Notes: generated from the sequence alone by a model not told the origin. A DNA stretch of 64,000 nt from Candidatus Nitronereus thalassa (GCF_032191465.1 NZ_JAQOUE010000002.1:62001-126000); one strand, 5' to 3'; counted from the stretch's first letter, positions 1 through 8,967 are shown. Numbers and translations are program-made.

Positions 1-673
1 GTTTAGTACTCAACGGCAGGAAGTAGTAAATGATGGCTAAGCCAGCAGGTGTAAGCCACAGCCCGACAATATAATGGATATACAAACCGTGCATGGCCGC
101 GCTGTTGACCCCGGTAATTTCGTCGCTATACGGCAGAACAACATTTCCCAAGATCAGGTTGAACAGCGTCCACACCAAAGCAGCAGTGGCATACCACAGC
201 GAGACATAAAAACGTGGTTCTTTTCGACGGAACACAGTTCCGAGAATTTGAATGCCGATACACGCAAAGATAAAGAATCGTAACAGATTCAACGGCCATT
301 CGAATTCTGCTGCTTCTAAACCAAGGTTATATCCCAATAAAAGGGAAGCGCTTCCAAAGACAAGAAAGGCATTCCACAACCAGAGAAGCCAAAACCCCCA
401 GGCTTCTTTGTAGAGTCTGACCCCGCAGAGTCTGGGAACCGCATAATACAGGAGGGCGATGAACGAAGTGGAAAACGAGCCAAAGATGACGCCATTGACA
501 TGAACCGGTCGTAGCCGTCCGAAGGTAAACCATGAGGTCTCACTCAAAAAATTCGGATTATGAAATTTGATGGAAACGAGGATCCCGACAATGGGAAACA
601 CCGTCAGCCAAATGAGAGCCCACCACCCCCATAGTCTGACTAACGGCTTACTCACAAGGGCTGAAGTGCTCAT
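1..673 (-). CDS. ccoN: cbb3-type cytochrome c oxidase subunit I-like protein, N-terminal part (cut by window edge)
   Basis: The frame is open from an ATG at 673 to the left edge, giving 224 residues; the C-terminal part lies outside the window. The protein is strongly hydrophobic with several membrane segments. It carries the subunit I pattern RLRPVHVNG (His58, expected low-spin haem ligand) and MHGLYIHYIVGLWLTP (His195/His200, the region of the Cu-B ligand). These patterns are typical of CcoN and related haem-copper oxidases, inner-membrane enzymes that reduce oxygen with electrons from cytochrome c. The start lies two bases after the stop of the upstream zinc-motif membrane protein, so the two are probably co-transcribed. 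It could instead be a divergent haem-copper or NO-reductase-like paralogue; the missing C-terminal half would decide. Confidence 0.82.
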   Translation of the reverse strand, partial: MSTSALVSKPLVRLWGWWALIWLTVFPIVGILVSIKFHNPNFLSETSWFTFGRLRPVHVNGVIFGSFSTSFIALLYYAVPRLCGVRLYKEAWGFWLLWLWNAFLVFGSASLLLGYNLGLEAAEFEWPLNLLRFFIFACIGIQILGTVFRRKEPRFYVSLWYATAALVWTLFNLILGNVVLPYSDEITGVNSAAMHGLYIHYIVGLWLTPAGLAIIYYFLPLSTK

Positions 674-675
674 GG

Positions 676-1230
676 TTATGGCGCTTTCTGATATTTCTGC
701 TTAATGTCTGCGATGACATTCGTTCCGCATTCAGAACAATACCCATGCGAAAATCTTGCTTGCGACCGCTGAGAAATATACGACTCTAACTGTTGCCAAT
801 TCCCACCTTCATCTCGAATTTTTTTGCAAGACATACAAATGGGGAGTACACCTTCCAGCATTTGAATTCTTTTGAAAGCTTCTTCTCGCTGGTCTCGGAA
901 CTTGTTTTGATAATAAGCCAACGTGGCGGTTACCCAAATGGCAAACAATGCCAGACCGCGGTTAGCCAAACCTTTCCAATACACGGGATCAGATTGAGGT
1001 GAATAGACGAAACCGCCTATTGTCAGGAACGAACACATTAAACCTATCGCAAATACAGAAGATCGTACTGGAAGAAAGGCAGCAAGCAGAACCGGAAGAA
1101 CATAAGGAACGCCACCCGCCACCCCTATCGGCATCCATAAATCAGCAAAAAAGGTTGCAATCATCAAGACTATACACAGAGGCAGCAACCACCAGAAACC
1201 CTTTGACGAATGGTTGTGGGACAAGTGCAT
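676..1230 (-). CDS. membrane protein with C-terminal CxxC...CxxC motif
   Basis: This 184-residue protein has about four N-terminal membrane segments (roughly residues 12-110), a short charged helix, and a C-terminal block with CMSCKKIRDEGGNW, LESYI and SHGYCSECG. The block matches the short motif often found at the C terminus of response-regulator and sensor proteins, and its four cysteines could bind a metal. No kinase or cyclase domain follows, so the protein resembles the membrane and tail parts of a sensor without an output. The ccoN-like gene follows after two bases, which suggests a role linked to the oxidase, perhaps redox or metal sensing. The function is inferred only from context. 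Confidence 0.8.
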   Translation of the reverse strand: MHLSHNHSSKGFWWLLPLCIVLMIATFFADLWMPIGVAGGVPYVLPVLLAAFLPVRSSVFAIGLMCSFLTIGGFVYSPQSDPVYWKGLANRGLALFAIWVTATLAYYQNKFRDQREEAFKRIQMLEGVLPICMSCKKIRDEGGNWQQLESYISQRSQARFSHGYCSECGTNVIADIKQKYQKAP

Positions 1231-1368
1231 ATAAATCCCAAGTATACGGTATTATCCAATATTATTCGACTTGACATTCCAGGCAACCAAAGCCCTATCT
1301 TTTTAAAACAATGAACCCGCGTACCTTATTACGTCAGACCACGGAACAACGAACGGTTGCATACTTTA

Positions 1369-1656
1369 CTAACCTGCGGAGGTTGCCATAACAGATTTGA
1401 TTCGGGCACGTCCCTTTTTGACTGCAGGAAATTTAGATTGGCGGTTATGAAGGATCGCGGGATCGATGACTTCCCCACATTGAAAGCACCGCAATCCCCA
1501 GAAACCATTTTCCCCAGTCCCATCCAAAAGATCGAAGCAATACTCATGAGTAAGTAGCCCCTCACATCGAGGACATGGTTGCCCTCGCGATACGTCACGA
1601 GATCGCAACGGAGAGGTGGACTCATGCACAGTCATTGGAATTTTGAATTGAGCCAT
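1369..1656 (-). CDS. small zinc-ribbon protein
   Basis: A 95-residue cytoplasmic protein with two CxxC pairs, CPRCEG (near residue 28) and CFQCGEV (near residue 57), which should form one zinc ribbon. A basic C-terminal tail follows (NRQSKFPAVKKGRARIKS). The start is supported by AAAGGAG six bases before the ATG. Similar short zinc-ribbon proteins are common and mostly uncharacterised. A promoter with the CAAGGG box lies upstream at 1741-1785, placing the gene in the proposed stress regulon. Confidence 0.8.
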   Translation of the reverse strand: MAQFKIPMTVHESTSPLRSRDVSRGQPCPRCEGLLTHEYCFDLLDGTGENGFWGLRCFQCGEVIDPAILHNRQSKFPAVKKGRARIKSVMATSAG

Positions 1657-1973
1657 GGTGTTCTCCTTTGTTGTGGTGAACAGTGTGTTTCACGCACCGT
1701 TGAACTCTTGGTAGATCTCGGATCTATCACTCAGGTCGTCACAATAGCATGCTAAGACAAAGCTGAAAGCTATAAAAAACCCTTGGCCAGGAATGATGAG
1801 GGCCTTTACGGAATTCAAATGGACTGCTGGATGAAGAAGGGGATCGTTGAAAAACCAAAGCCACACACATGCATGCAAATCCATGAATCGCATCACAATT
1901 TGCGCGCGGAAGAATATTGGAAAAAATTATTAACGAGATTATTCTTGCTGTTGCCGATTCTTACTGCATCCAC
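1657..1973. other. intergenic region with one promoter
   Basis: This 317-base stretch carries no convincing gene. Its only recognisable element is the CAAGGG-box promoter reading leftwards into the zinc-ribbon gene. Short open frames here lack ribosome sites and recognisable composition. Confidence 0.5.
1741..1785 (-). promoter_or_regulatory. CAAGGG-box promoter of the zinc-ribbon gene
   Basis: On the minus strand CAAGGGTTTTTTATAG (1785-1770) is followed by TATTGT (1746-1741), which starts 39 bases after the start of the box. Five other sites in the window have the same box and a -10 element 38 or 39 bases downstream. The expected transcript start is about 80 bases before the ATG at 1656. 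Confidence 0.6.
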
Positions 1974-3725
1974 TCAGATCAACTCACGCACTTTATCGGA
2001 TAAGACGGTTAATGCAATCTTGTCCCTATTGGGTTCTCCCTTGGCCAACGAATGGGCGAATTTTGCGGCTTGGTCCAATGTGACTTTCGGAGGCATGGGA
2101 GGCTCAAAAGGATCGACAAGGGCTTCAATAATAACTGGGCCTGGAGTTTCAAACGCTTCCTGAAGAGTCGCCGCACAGTGCTGAGGATCGTCAATCGTGA
2201 GTCCTTTTGCTCCACAGGCTTCAGCAAAAAGAGCAAAGTTAATCGGATGGAGTTCACATCCGTATTCTGGATTTCCAAGAAAAACCATTTGTTCCCATTT
2301 AATCATGCCCAACGTATTATTTTTAATAATGATGACTTTCACCGGCAATTGATATTTCACGCAGGTCGCTAGTTCGGCCATCAGCATGGAAAATCCACCG
2401 TCTCCGACAAATGCCACACATTGGCGATCAGGATAGGCGAGTTGAGCCGCCATGGCATAAGGAAGGCCATTCGCCATCGAGGCTAAATTGCCGGAGACCG
2501 AATGCAGTTGGTCGGCTTTGGCAGGAACCTGTCTCGCCCACCACGTGGCGATCGTGCCGGAATCAGAGGACACAATCGCTGAGTTGCGAAGTTGCTTGCC
2601 TAATTCCCATGCTACGACCTGCGGTTTCATGGGCGTACTCTGATTAGTCCCGCGAGCTTCCATCAACGCCCACCAAACCTTCATTCCCTTTTGCGTTTTC
2701 TCTAGGAAGGATCGGTCTTCTTTCTGTTGAACCATTGGCAATAATGCATTCAGCGTTTTTCGGCATTGTCCTACCAGTCCAACTTCGATGGGATAACGCA
2801 ACCCAATACGCATGGGATCCATATCAATCTGGACACCACGAGCCTGGCCAGGTTTCGGAAGGAACTCGATGTATGGAAAGGACGATCCTGCGATAAGTAA
2901 GGTATCGCATTCTTCCAAGACTTCTTGTGAAGGTTTGGTTCCAAGAAGGCCGATGGTCCCGGTTGTATAGGGACTATCGTCCGGTACCGACCCTTTTCCC
3001 AATAGGGCTTTGACAATGGGAGCTCCTAATCGCTCTGCGAGCAGCTCGAGTTCTTCGGAAGCTCCCAGAGCACCCCTACCCGCAAGAATCACAACTTTTT
3101 CGCCACCATTGAGAACCGCCGCCGCTAAATCCAAGTCTCGATTGCTGGGAAATCCCGCTTCAATGGCGAATACATCTGATGTATGGTTTGGCACATTGCG
3201 TTTGGTCGTAGGTTTAGACACTTCGCTATCCTGCAGATCGACAGGAAACGTGATGTGGGCGACCCCACGGTAACTGAGGGCTGTTCGACATGCTAAATGT
3301 GCGATGTTTTCGATGTGCGCTGCACCCATTACTCGTTCGTTATAAACCGCCACATCCATAAACACTTTATCGAGCTCGACATCTTGTTGTGTTTTCGTGC
3401 CTATAAGATCGTGAAACGGCATACCAGTGATGGCTAATACGGGCTGCCCATCGAGTTTCGCATCGTACAGCCCGTTGAGAAGATGAAGCCCGCCTGGCCC
3501 AGATGTGGCTAAACAGACACCAAGTTGTCCTGTATATTTGGCGTGGGCACAGGCCATGAATGCGGCGGCTTCCTCATGTCGGACTTGAATGAATTGGATC
3601 CGATCCTGTCGGAATCTGAGGGCTTCCATAATCCCGTTGATCCCATCACCAGGCATACCGAATATCCTATCGACGCCCCAATCGTGAAGCGTATCGATGA
3701 GTACTTCCGCCGCAGTCACACTCAT
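1974..3725 (-). CDS. thiamine-diphosphate enzyme, pyruvate oxidase / pyruvate dehydrogenase (quinone) type
   Basis: This is a 583-residue member of the pyruvate oxidase / acetolactate synthase family. It has the three family domains: an N-terminal pyrimidine-binding domain (GVDRIFGMPGDG, with catalytic Glu in VRHEEAAAF near residue 51), a central nucleotide-binding-type domain, and a C-terminal diphosphate-binding domain (GDGGFSMLMAEL...KNNTLG). The reaction is probably decarboxylation of pyruvate to acetate or acetyl-phosphate with FAD, as in PoxB, but acetolactate synthase-like activity cannot be excluded from sequence alone. The start is ATG 3725, with AAGGAG seven bases upstream; a longer reading frame from 3743 lacks such a site. 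It appears monocistronic in the stress region. Confidence 0.85.
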   Translation of the reverse strand: MSVTAAEVLIDTLHDWGVDRIFGMPGDGINGIMEALRFRQDRIQFIQVRHEEAAAFMACAHAKYTGQLGVCLATSGPGGLHLLNGLYDAKLDGQPVLAITGMPFHDLIGTKTQQDVELDKVFMDVAVYNERVMGAAHIENIAHLACRTALSYRGVAHITFPVDLQDSEVSKPTTKRNVPNHTSDVFAIEAGFPSNRDLDLAAAVLNGGEKVVILAGRGALGASEELELLAERLGAPIVKALLGKGSVPDDSPYTTGTIGLLGTKPSQEVLEECDTLLIAGSSFPYIEFLPKPGQARGVQIDMDPMRIGLRYPIEVGLVGQCRKTLNALLPMVQQKEDRSFLEKTQKGMKVWWALMEARGTNQSTPMKPQVVAWELGKQLRNSAIVSSDSGTIATWWARQVPAKADQLHSVSGNLASMANGLPYAMAAQLAYPDRQCVAFVGDGGFSMLMAELATCVKYQLPVKVIIIKNNTLGMIKWEQMVFLGNPEYGCELHPINFALFAEACGAKGLTIDDPQHCAATLQEAFETPGPVIIEALVDPFEPPMPPKVTLDQAAKFAHSLAKGEPNRDKIALTVLSDKVRELI

Positions 3726-3806
3726 AGCTAGACTCCTTGTCACTCTACTGTTTCATTTCGCAGAAGAAAGTCTTTGGGATTCTCAGGTGTGCGAGACAAG
3801 CACTCT

Positions 3807-4547
3807 TTAAAAAAGCTTGACTCCGACTTTACTGATGAGATGATCAGGTGCAAGATGATCAGGGCTGTATTCAATTTCGTTTTGGGTCATGTCTAGCGAA
3901 ATACATTTTCTTGACCAGTCTATCGTGACCTTCTCGCATCGTCGTGTTGCAAAATACACGATTTTACCTTCCAACCAATGATGCGTTTCTACGGCAATAT
4001 AGGGAATCGCCCAATCCGTATCCTCAATCACAAAATCCACAACAGAACCGACAATTCCTTCCTCAGCTTCAATAGAATACCCGAGGAGTTCATGACAACT
4101 TCGCAAATGCGGATTGTTCTGTTCTTTGGTTAAGGCTTCCCAATCGGCCAGCGAAACTTGGGTAGTCCCGTAATCCATAACAGGTTCCATCTTTCGCGAC
4201 GCGGGAAACAATGGATCAGTCCCTCCCCAATACCTCGGCCATCGGTAATACCATGAACGTGTATTTTCCTTTTGGAGAAATACTGGTTTCTCCATGGTCA
4301 CAGCCGGACAATTATTAATCTGATTCATAGTCAATCCGACAGGCAACACCCTCGCCTTCCAGTGAGGGGCCTTGAAGTAATCCATTTCAACCGTGACCTG
4401 GCAACTTTCGAGCCATTTTCCGGTTTCAACAACGACTTGGTGAATACGCCAGGTCCGATCATCAAAATGTAGGTCTTCGACTACCCCAACCCTTTGATCG
4501 AGCGCTTTGACGGTAAAGCCTTTTAAATCTTGGGTGGTTGCACGCAT
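3807..4547 (-). CDS. two-domain PRC-barrel protein
   Basis: This 246-residue protein has two PRC-barrel units. The first is near residues 5-75 (LKGFTVKALDQRVGVVEDLHFDD...VVVETGKWL); the second is near residues 145-225 (LLGYSIEAEEGIVGSVVDFVIED...YIAVETHHWL). PRC barrels are small beta-barrels found in the H subunit of photosynthetic reaction centres, in RimM and in many stress-induced bacterial proteins of unknown role. The start is fixed by GAGGAGG three to five bases before the ATG. A decayed relative lies at 11152-11513. Confidence 0.88.
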   Translation of the reverse strand: MRATTQDLKGFTVKALDQRVGVVEDLHFDDRTWRIHQVVVETGKWLESCQVTVEMDYFKAPHWKARVLPVGLTMNQINNCPAVTMEKPVFLQKENTRSWYYRWPRYWGGTDPLFPASRKMEPVMDYGTTQVSLADWEALTKEQNNPHLRSCHELLGYSIEAEEGIVGSVVDFVIEDTDWAIPYIAVETHHWLEGKIVYFATRRCEKVTIDWSRKCISLDMTQNEIEYSPDHLAPDHLISKVGVKLF

Positions 4548-4673
4548 ATTGTCCTCCTCTTGGCTCTATCCATTCCCTTACTAAGCTTGTACTGGCTGGC
4601 TAAGTAGGAGCATTCGATTTCTTTACATGAATAATGAGAATTGGATTTTTTTCAATTCGCCCTCCTCTCAAAA

Positions 4674-5090
4674 CTAGTTAGGATGTTCCCCAACGACCTC
4701 CACAGACAAAATCTGCCTCTCCGCTTCCAACCAGTCTTCTAAATCATGACCATGCCCCCCGCCTTTGGCCTCGTAAAGCTCATAAGCTCTCTTCGCAATT
4801 CGAGCGCCTAAAGCTTTGAAATAAATATTCTTTGTATCTTCTTTACCTTGGGGAACAAGGCGTGGATTTTCTGGAATACCTGCTTCTGGATGGGAATATT
4901 TCATTGCGTTAATCACTTTTTCTTTCTTTTTGGCCTTTTGAGCCGCGACCGCGACTCTCGCAGATATTTTGGTTTTTGCATCTTGTTGACCTTTCAGCTT
5001 TTTAGCACTGGCGCGAGATATGGTTTGGGCCTTCTGTCTTGTTTTCTCTTTTGGAGTAAGAGGAGAGGTTGCTGTACGCTTCTCGGTCAT
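4674..5090 (-). CDS. DUF2934-type protein with Lys/Ala-rich N terminus
   Basis: This 138-residue protein has an N-terminal half rich in Lys, Ala and Thr and a C-terminal DUF2934-like block (IAKRAYELYEAKGGGHGHDLEDWLEAERQI). DUF2934 proteins are short and common in Nitrospira and Proteobacteria; their function is unknown. The start at 5090 is chosen because AAGGAG lies seven bases upstream; the frame can be extended to 5150 but without a ribosome site. The FKBP gene ends 68 bases upstream on the same strand. Confidence 0.85.
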   Translation of the reverse strand: MTEKRTATSPLTPKEKTRQKAQTISRASAKKLKGQQDAKTKISARVAVAAQKAKKKEKVINAMKYSHPEAGIPENPRLVPQGKEDTKNIYFKALGARIAKRAYELYEAKGGGHGHDLEDWLEAERQILSVEVVGEHPN

Positions 5091-5158
5091 ATCAATGCTC
5101 CTTCGAAATAGATCGCAACAAAACAATCGTCCCCGGGAACAAAATCTCAATACACGCG

Positions 5159-5593
5159 TTACAACACCTTGGAGACAAGTTGCAGATCATACTGTAATGT
5201 CTGGCCGGCCAAAGGATGGTTAGCATCCAATCGAACCTTGGTATCATCCACCTCCGTGATCCTCGCCACCATGGATTCTCCCGCTGGTGGATTGATATCC
5301 AAGGTAAGTCCAATTTTTGGCTGAATCCCACGATCTCGAAATTCTTTTTGGTCGATCTCGGTCACTAATTCATGCCTGTACTGACCATATGCCAGGTCAG
5401 GTGTGAGCGTCACTCTGGCTGATTCACCGAATTCCATTCTCAAAAGCCTCTGTTCAATTTCACGGAGAATTTCTCCCTGACCTAACTTCAATTCCAGAGG
5501 TCCGGCACGATGCGTCGAATCGCAAACCGAACCATCATTGAGTGTGCATGTGTAGTGAATTTTCACCTTGTCTCCTGGTTGCGGGTGATCCAT
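5159..5593 (-). CDS. FKBP-type peptidyl-prolyl cis-trans isomerase (SlyD-like)
   Basis: A 144-residue cytoplasmic FKBP/SlyD-like isomerase. It shows the family opening VKIHYTCTLNDGSVCDST, the PLELKLGQGEI stretch, and TLTPDLAYGQY before the insert-in-flap segment. The His-rich metal-binding tail of E. coli SlyD is absent. Such enzymes speed proline isomerisation and act as folding helpers. The start is set by AAGGAGGTG just before the ATG at 5593; the longer frame to 5713 lacks support. Confidence 0.9.
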   Translation of the reverse strand: MDHPQPGDKVKIHYTCTLNDGSVCDSTHRAGPLELKLGQGEILREIEQRLLRMEFGESARVTLTPDLAYGQYRHELVTEIDQKEFRDRGIQPKIGLTLDINPPAGESMVARITEVDDTKVRLDANHPLAGQTLQYDLQLVSKVL

Positions 5594-5736
5594 TGATGCA
5601 CCTCCTTTTTCTGAATACCAGCATTCAGAATTCGACTTTTTCAAAGTCATTCCAATTTTTGTTTGCAAATCGTTTGACGTCCTTGCAACTTCCTTTGATG
5701 GTAATATATCCACAACATCTAAATGTAAATGTTACT

Positions 5737-6207
5737 CTAATTAGGAAGAGGGGCTTTCCATTGAAGACCTCCATTCGGACCATACATTGTCAACGTAGGT
5801 GTCCCATCTGCAAGAAGCTGAATGCGAGCTCGCGGTACATCCTGGTGATCACGAAGCACAAATTCTGGTCCACCCAGTGTTTGCGTTTCCAAAACCGCTC
5901 GACGTTTACAATTTTCTCCAAAGAGGGTGAGTGCTGCCTGTTCCCGGTCCCGTACGGTTAAGGCCAAGCGGCGATCGCAGGTTTTATCTCCGAGTATGAG
6001 CGCAGGATGCTCACCGTCCCAAAGGAACAAGCTCGCTCGGGGTTCCCCTTTATCATTGACTATTTGGAGACCCTTTGTCGTAATAAACTGGCGCGGTTCT
6101 AGCTGGCCAATGGCTTGGTCAGCCTGGCTTAACCAACTCAGCATGATGCCGCTCAGAAAGGCGATGAGCACATACACAAATAATGAAGACTTGATTGGTC
6201 TATTCAT
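5737..6207 (-). CDS. membrane-anchored protein of unknown function
   Basis: This 156-residue protein begins with one hydrophobic segment (about residues 7-28) that should anchor it in the inner membrane. The rest is periplasmic and built of repeated short strands of the form RASLFLWDGEHPALILGD, ALTLFGENCKRRAVLE and LTMYGPNGGLQW. This repeat pattern suggests an all-beta fold. No family is recognised. GGGAGGA before ATG 6207 favours this start over ATG 6225. A CAAGGG-box promoter lies at 6247-6291, very close upstream. Confidence 0.72.
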   Translation of the reverse strand: MNRPIKSSLFVYVLIAFLSGIMLSWLSQADQAIGQLEPRQFITTKGLQIVNDKGEPRASLFLWDGEHPALILGDKTCDRRLALTVRDREQAALTLFGENCKRRAVLETQTLGGPEFVLRDHQDVPRARIQLLADGTPTLTMYGPNGGLQWKAPLPN

Positions 6208-6246
6208 AGCTATGAATCCTCCCATACGTAAAAGCGTTATAATGCC

Positions 6247-6291
6247 ACTTTACAGGAAATGATGTATTGAGAAAGCTGCAAAGAACCCTTG
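6247..6291 (-). promoter_or_regulatory. CAAGGG-box promoter of the membrane-anchored protein gene
   Basis: CAAGGGTTCTTTGCAG (6291-6276, minus strand) is followed by TAAAGT (6252-6247), again 39 bases after the start of the box. The predicted transcript starts about 33 bases before ATG 6207. Confidence 0.58.
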
Positions 6292-6421
6292 GTTCCTACT
6301 ACGCGAAGAGGCAAGGTACTATTCAAACACTTACAACAGTAAAACTTGTGTAAACGCTATAAATCCGTGAAATACGCATGGAGGTAATTTAAGACAAAAA
6401 TGGATGGGAGTTTGTGACGAA

Positions 6422-7552
6422 CTAATTCAAAACCGTTATGCCTAGAAATCGACCTGTTCCGTAAGTGATAGTCGCAGCCGCGAGTCCAAGAAGGAGCTGC
6501 CTAAATCCGGAATAGAAGATGCTTCGCCCTGTGATCAAGGCCACTGCCGCACCAAAGACAAAAAGCATAAGGGCACTGAACAGAATTCCGCTAAATATCG
6601 CAAGCTGCTTATCGAAAATCGCAAACGGAATCAGCGGAATGGAAGCTCCAAAAACAAAAAGCAAAAACGAGCTAATCGCGGCTTCCCAGGCCGTTCCGCC
6701 GAGTTTTTCGGGATCAATCCCTAATTCCTCACGAGTCAACGTATCGAGAGCTCTATGTTTATCCGACATAAGTTCCTTGGCCAAATTTTGTGCATCCTCC
6801 TTCTTCAGTCCCTTGGCCTCAAAAATTAGCACCATCTCTTCTTGCTCTTCTTCTGGCATTTCATCAATTTCATCTGACTCAATGTCGATTTGCCGCTGCG
6901 ATAATTCTCGTGAACTTTGCACTGAAATCCATTCTCCCATGGCCATAGAACCGGCCCCTGCTAAAAGGCCGGCCAATCCAGTGATGATAATGGTTTGTTC
7001 AGAGAAATTTGCGCCAACGACACCCATGATTAGGCTTACATTCGAAACCAATCCATCGTTGGCTCCTAATACGCTGGCTCGCAACACATTCCCGCCAATG
7101 GCGTGATGACGCCCTTCCATCCGAGCTAGTTCGCTTCCCTCGATGCCTTCTTCCGCTCCTTTACCTATTGCCCGTAACACTCTGGCATGTGAATGTTCTT
7201 GAACAAACAACTCGCCATCACGAGCTTCAGGATCCTGCTGATAGCGTCTCGAGCCGTTATATTCCATTTCAGTCAAAGCAGGGAGAATGAAAGCCGGCCC
7301 GAATCGTTTAGCCAACCAAATAATCAAACGCCAGCGAAATTCGAGAGGTTTATGGGGGATGGCCCAACCCAATGTTTCTAATTTGTGTTTCCAAATGTCC
7401 GCATGTCGCTGTTCCTGTTGAGCGATGCGTTGGAACACCTCAGCAATCTTTGCATTAGACTCCATTTTGGCCAACGCCTGATACAGGGCGACACTCCCTG
7501 TTTCATCTTTAAAGTTTCTCTCATACCGTTTAATCTTTGTGCGAGAATTCAT
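6422..7552 (-). CDS. ferritin-like / VIT1-type membrane iron transporter (MbfA-like)
   Basis: This 376-residue protein fuses an N-terminal rubrerythrin/ferritin-like domain to a C-terminal VIT1/CCC1 domain. The N-terminal part has iron-ligand motifs ETGSVALY and EQRHADIW (about residues 17-52) and a second pair TEMEYNGSR and QEHSHARV (about 94-125). The C-terminal part starts at LRASVLGANDGLVSNVSLIMGV (about 158) and has about five membrane segments. The same architecture occurs in MbfA of Rhizobiales, an iron exporter that protects against iron and peroxide stress. AAAGGT four bases before ATG 7552 supports the start. By analogy it probably senses or oxidises ferrous iron and exports it. Confidence 0.9.
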   Translation of the reverse strand: MNSRTKIKRYERNFKDETGSVALYQALAKMESNAKIAEVFQRIAQQEQRHADIWKHKLETLGWAIPHKPLEFRWRLIIWLAKRFGPAFILPALTEMEYNGSRRYQQDPEARDGELFVQEHSHARVLRAIGKGAEEGIEGSELARMEGRHHAIGGNVLRASVLGANDGLVSNVSLIMGVVGANFSEQTIIITGLAGLLAGAGSMAMGEWISVQSSRELSQRQIDIESDEIDEMPEEEQEEMVLIFEAKGLKKEDAQNLAKELMSDKHRALDTLTREELGIDPEKLGGTAWEAAISSFLLFVFGASIPLIPFAIFDKQLAIFSGILFSALMLFVFGAAVALITGRSIFYSGFRQLLLGLAAATITYGTGRFLGITVLN

Positions 7553-7664
7553 ATATACCTTTATACTTTTCTCTCAAACTCTCCTAAAGACGTGCCTCTT
7601 CATGAAGGAATCGACCTCGCTGGATTTGCAAGAGTGATCGACGAGGCAACTTCTTTCGATATCC

Positions 7665-8153
7665 CTATCCAAGATTTCGTGTCGATGCGGTACCCAGGCG
7701 AGCCTCAACGTGATGAAGTCCCCTCAGCACAACCCAGACCAAACCGGTCACTCCGATTGCTAAAATATATTGACCAAGAGCCACACACACACCAATGCCC
7801 GCAACGATTAAAATCGATGCTGCTGTGGTAAGACCATGAACACGATCTGCCGATTGTTGACGAATAATGGTACCGGCACCGAGAAAACTGACTCCTGTGA
7901 TGACTGCTTCTATGAGGCGAATAGGGTCAGAGCGAAGCACATCGACATTGATGTTCGAATGGAAACCCTCTACCAAGACTTGCCCCATTGATACGAACAA
8001 CGCGGCGGCTCCAGCGACAAGACTGTGGGTTCGGATACCCGCCGGACGATTGGCAAGTTCGCGGTCCAACCCAACTATTCCACCTAAGACCATGGCCGCA
8101 ACGACATGGCCAAGAATTTGGATTTGAAGAAGTTCGATTAGGAGCACATCCAT
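7665..8153 (-). CDS. MgtC/SapB-family membrane protein
   Basis: A 162-residue membrane protein with the MgtC/SapB core: an N-terminal helix, then LGGIVGLDRELANRPAGIRTH, followed by SFLGAGTIIR and TTAASILIVAGIGV. MgtC proteins are linked to low-magnesium survival and, in Salmonella, to control of the F-type ATP synthase. The length fits the short SapB-type form without the C-terminal ACT-like domain. A purine-rich site is poorly placed, so the start is moderately sure. A degenerate CAAGGG-like box lies upstream at 8201-8245. Confidence 0.9.
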   Translation of the reverse strand: MDVLLIELLQIQILGHVVAAMVLGGIVGLDRELANRPAGIRTHSLVAGAAALFVSMGQVLVEGFHSNINVDVLRSDPIRLIEAVITGVSFLGAGTIIRQQSADRVHGLTTAASILIVAGIGVCVALGQYILAIGVTGLVWVVLRGLHHVEARLGTASTRNLG

Positions 8154-8200
8154 GATTTAAGTTCGCTTCCTGTGCCATAAGAAAATTTTTCAACCTAAAG

Positions 8201-8245
8201 CTGTAACAAAAATGTCTTGATGGCGTGAACTGGTAGAAACCCTGG
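8201..8245 (-). promoter_or_regulatory. weak CAAGGG-like box upstream of the MgtC-family gene
   Basis: CCAGGGTTTCTACCAG (8245-8230, minus strand) differs from the box at a few positions. The hexamer at the expected -10 spacing is TTACAG, which is a poor -10. The position upstream of an MgtC gene in the same gene group keeps it plausible. Confidence 0.3.
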
Positions 8246-8359
8246 AACCAGAAAACCTTATGAATTTTTCAGAGAGGAGTACTGTGGGAGGGAAGGTCGC
8301 TCGCCGATCTTTTTGTCTATAAAATTGTTTGAAAAGTAACTGATAGAAAACCTACTCGA

Positions 8360-8725
8360 CTAAGCGAGCTGATCTTGAGAGATCATACCCAATGGCTTTC
8401 CGTTTGAATCAAGTACGACAAGATATTGGGTATTCATTTGGTCCATTTTCTTTTCAATCTCCTCGAGATCTTGATCTTCAGCACATCGAATTTCTCCACA
8501 GGTCATGACATCCCTTACAGTCGTTTTTTGGGGATCAAGTCCTTGAGCGGTACTATTTTCGATAATATTCTTGTCCGTGAGAATGCCGGATACTTGCATG
8601 TGATCCATCACCACCATGCTGGTGACTCCAAGGCGCTTCATGGTTTGTGCCGCATTAGATACCAAGTCACCACCCCTCAACGTTTCAAAAATTGGTGTCA
8701 TTACCTGGTTGACCTTTTTTGTCAT
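8360..8725 (-). CDS. CBS-domain-pair protein
   Basis: This 121-residue protein consists of a single CBS pair. The first CBS unit spans about residues 5-58 (VNQVMTPIFETLRGGDLVSNAAQTM...VSGILTDKNII); the second spans about 66-121 (TVRDVMTCGEIRCAEDQDLEEIEKKM...PLGMISQDQLA). Stand-alone CBS pairs bind adenine nucleotides and report energy state; the partner here is unknown. The nearest purine-rich site lies slightly far from the ATG. A clear CAAGGG-box promoter precedes it. Confidence 0.9.
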   Translation of the reverse strand: MTKKVNQVMTPIFETLRGGDLVSNAAQTMKRLGVTSMVVMDHMQVSGILTDKNIIENSTAQGLDPQKTTVRDVMTCGEIRCAEDQDLEEIEKKMDQMNTQYLVVLDSNGKPLGMISQDQLA

Positions 8726-8786
8726 CCCTTATGATCTCTCCCCTCTAATGAAACGAAATTTTCTCGAGTTTACCGGGTTATTAATC

Positions 8787-8830
8787 ATTTTACCTGCATA
8801 TTCCTCAGATCGAACTGGGAAAAACCCTTG
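8787..8830 (-). promoter_or_regulatory. CAAGGG-box promoter of the CBS-domain gene
   Basis: CAAGGGTTTTTCCCAG (8830-8815, minus strand) is followed by TAAAAT (8792-8787), one base closer than in the other copies. TAAAAT is a good sigma70 -10. The transcript should start about 55 bases before ATG 8725. Confidence 0.58.
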
Positions 8831-8967
8831 GCCAAGCAACGCTGGTTTCATAGCCAGTGGTTTTTGAGCAGCTTCCAGTAAAGGAGACATTACATAAATT
8901 CGGAAGCACAAAGTTCTTCAACTCCCCGTTCCTGAAGAAAATTTCACTGAGTCCCTGTAACCTTCTG

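Noticed and set aside
1783-2163. 126-codon frame on the plus strand over the end of the pyruvate oxidase gene
   Set aside because: It is antisense to a clear gene, and its product has no recognisable features.
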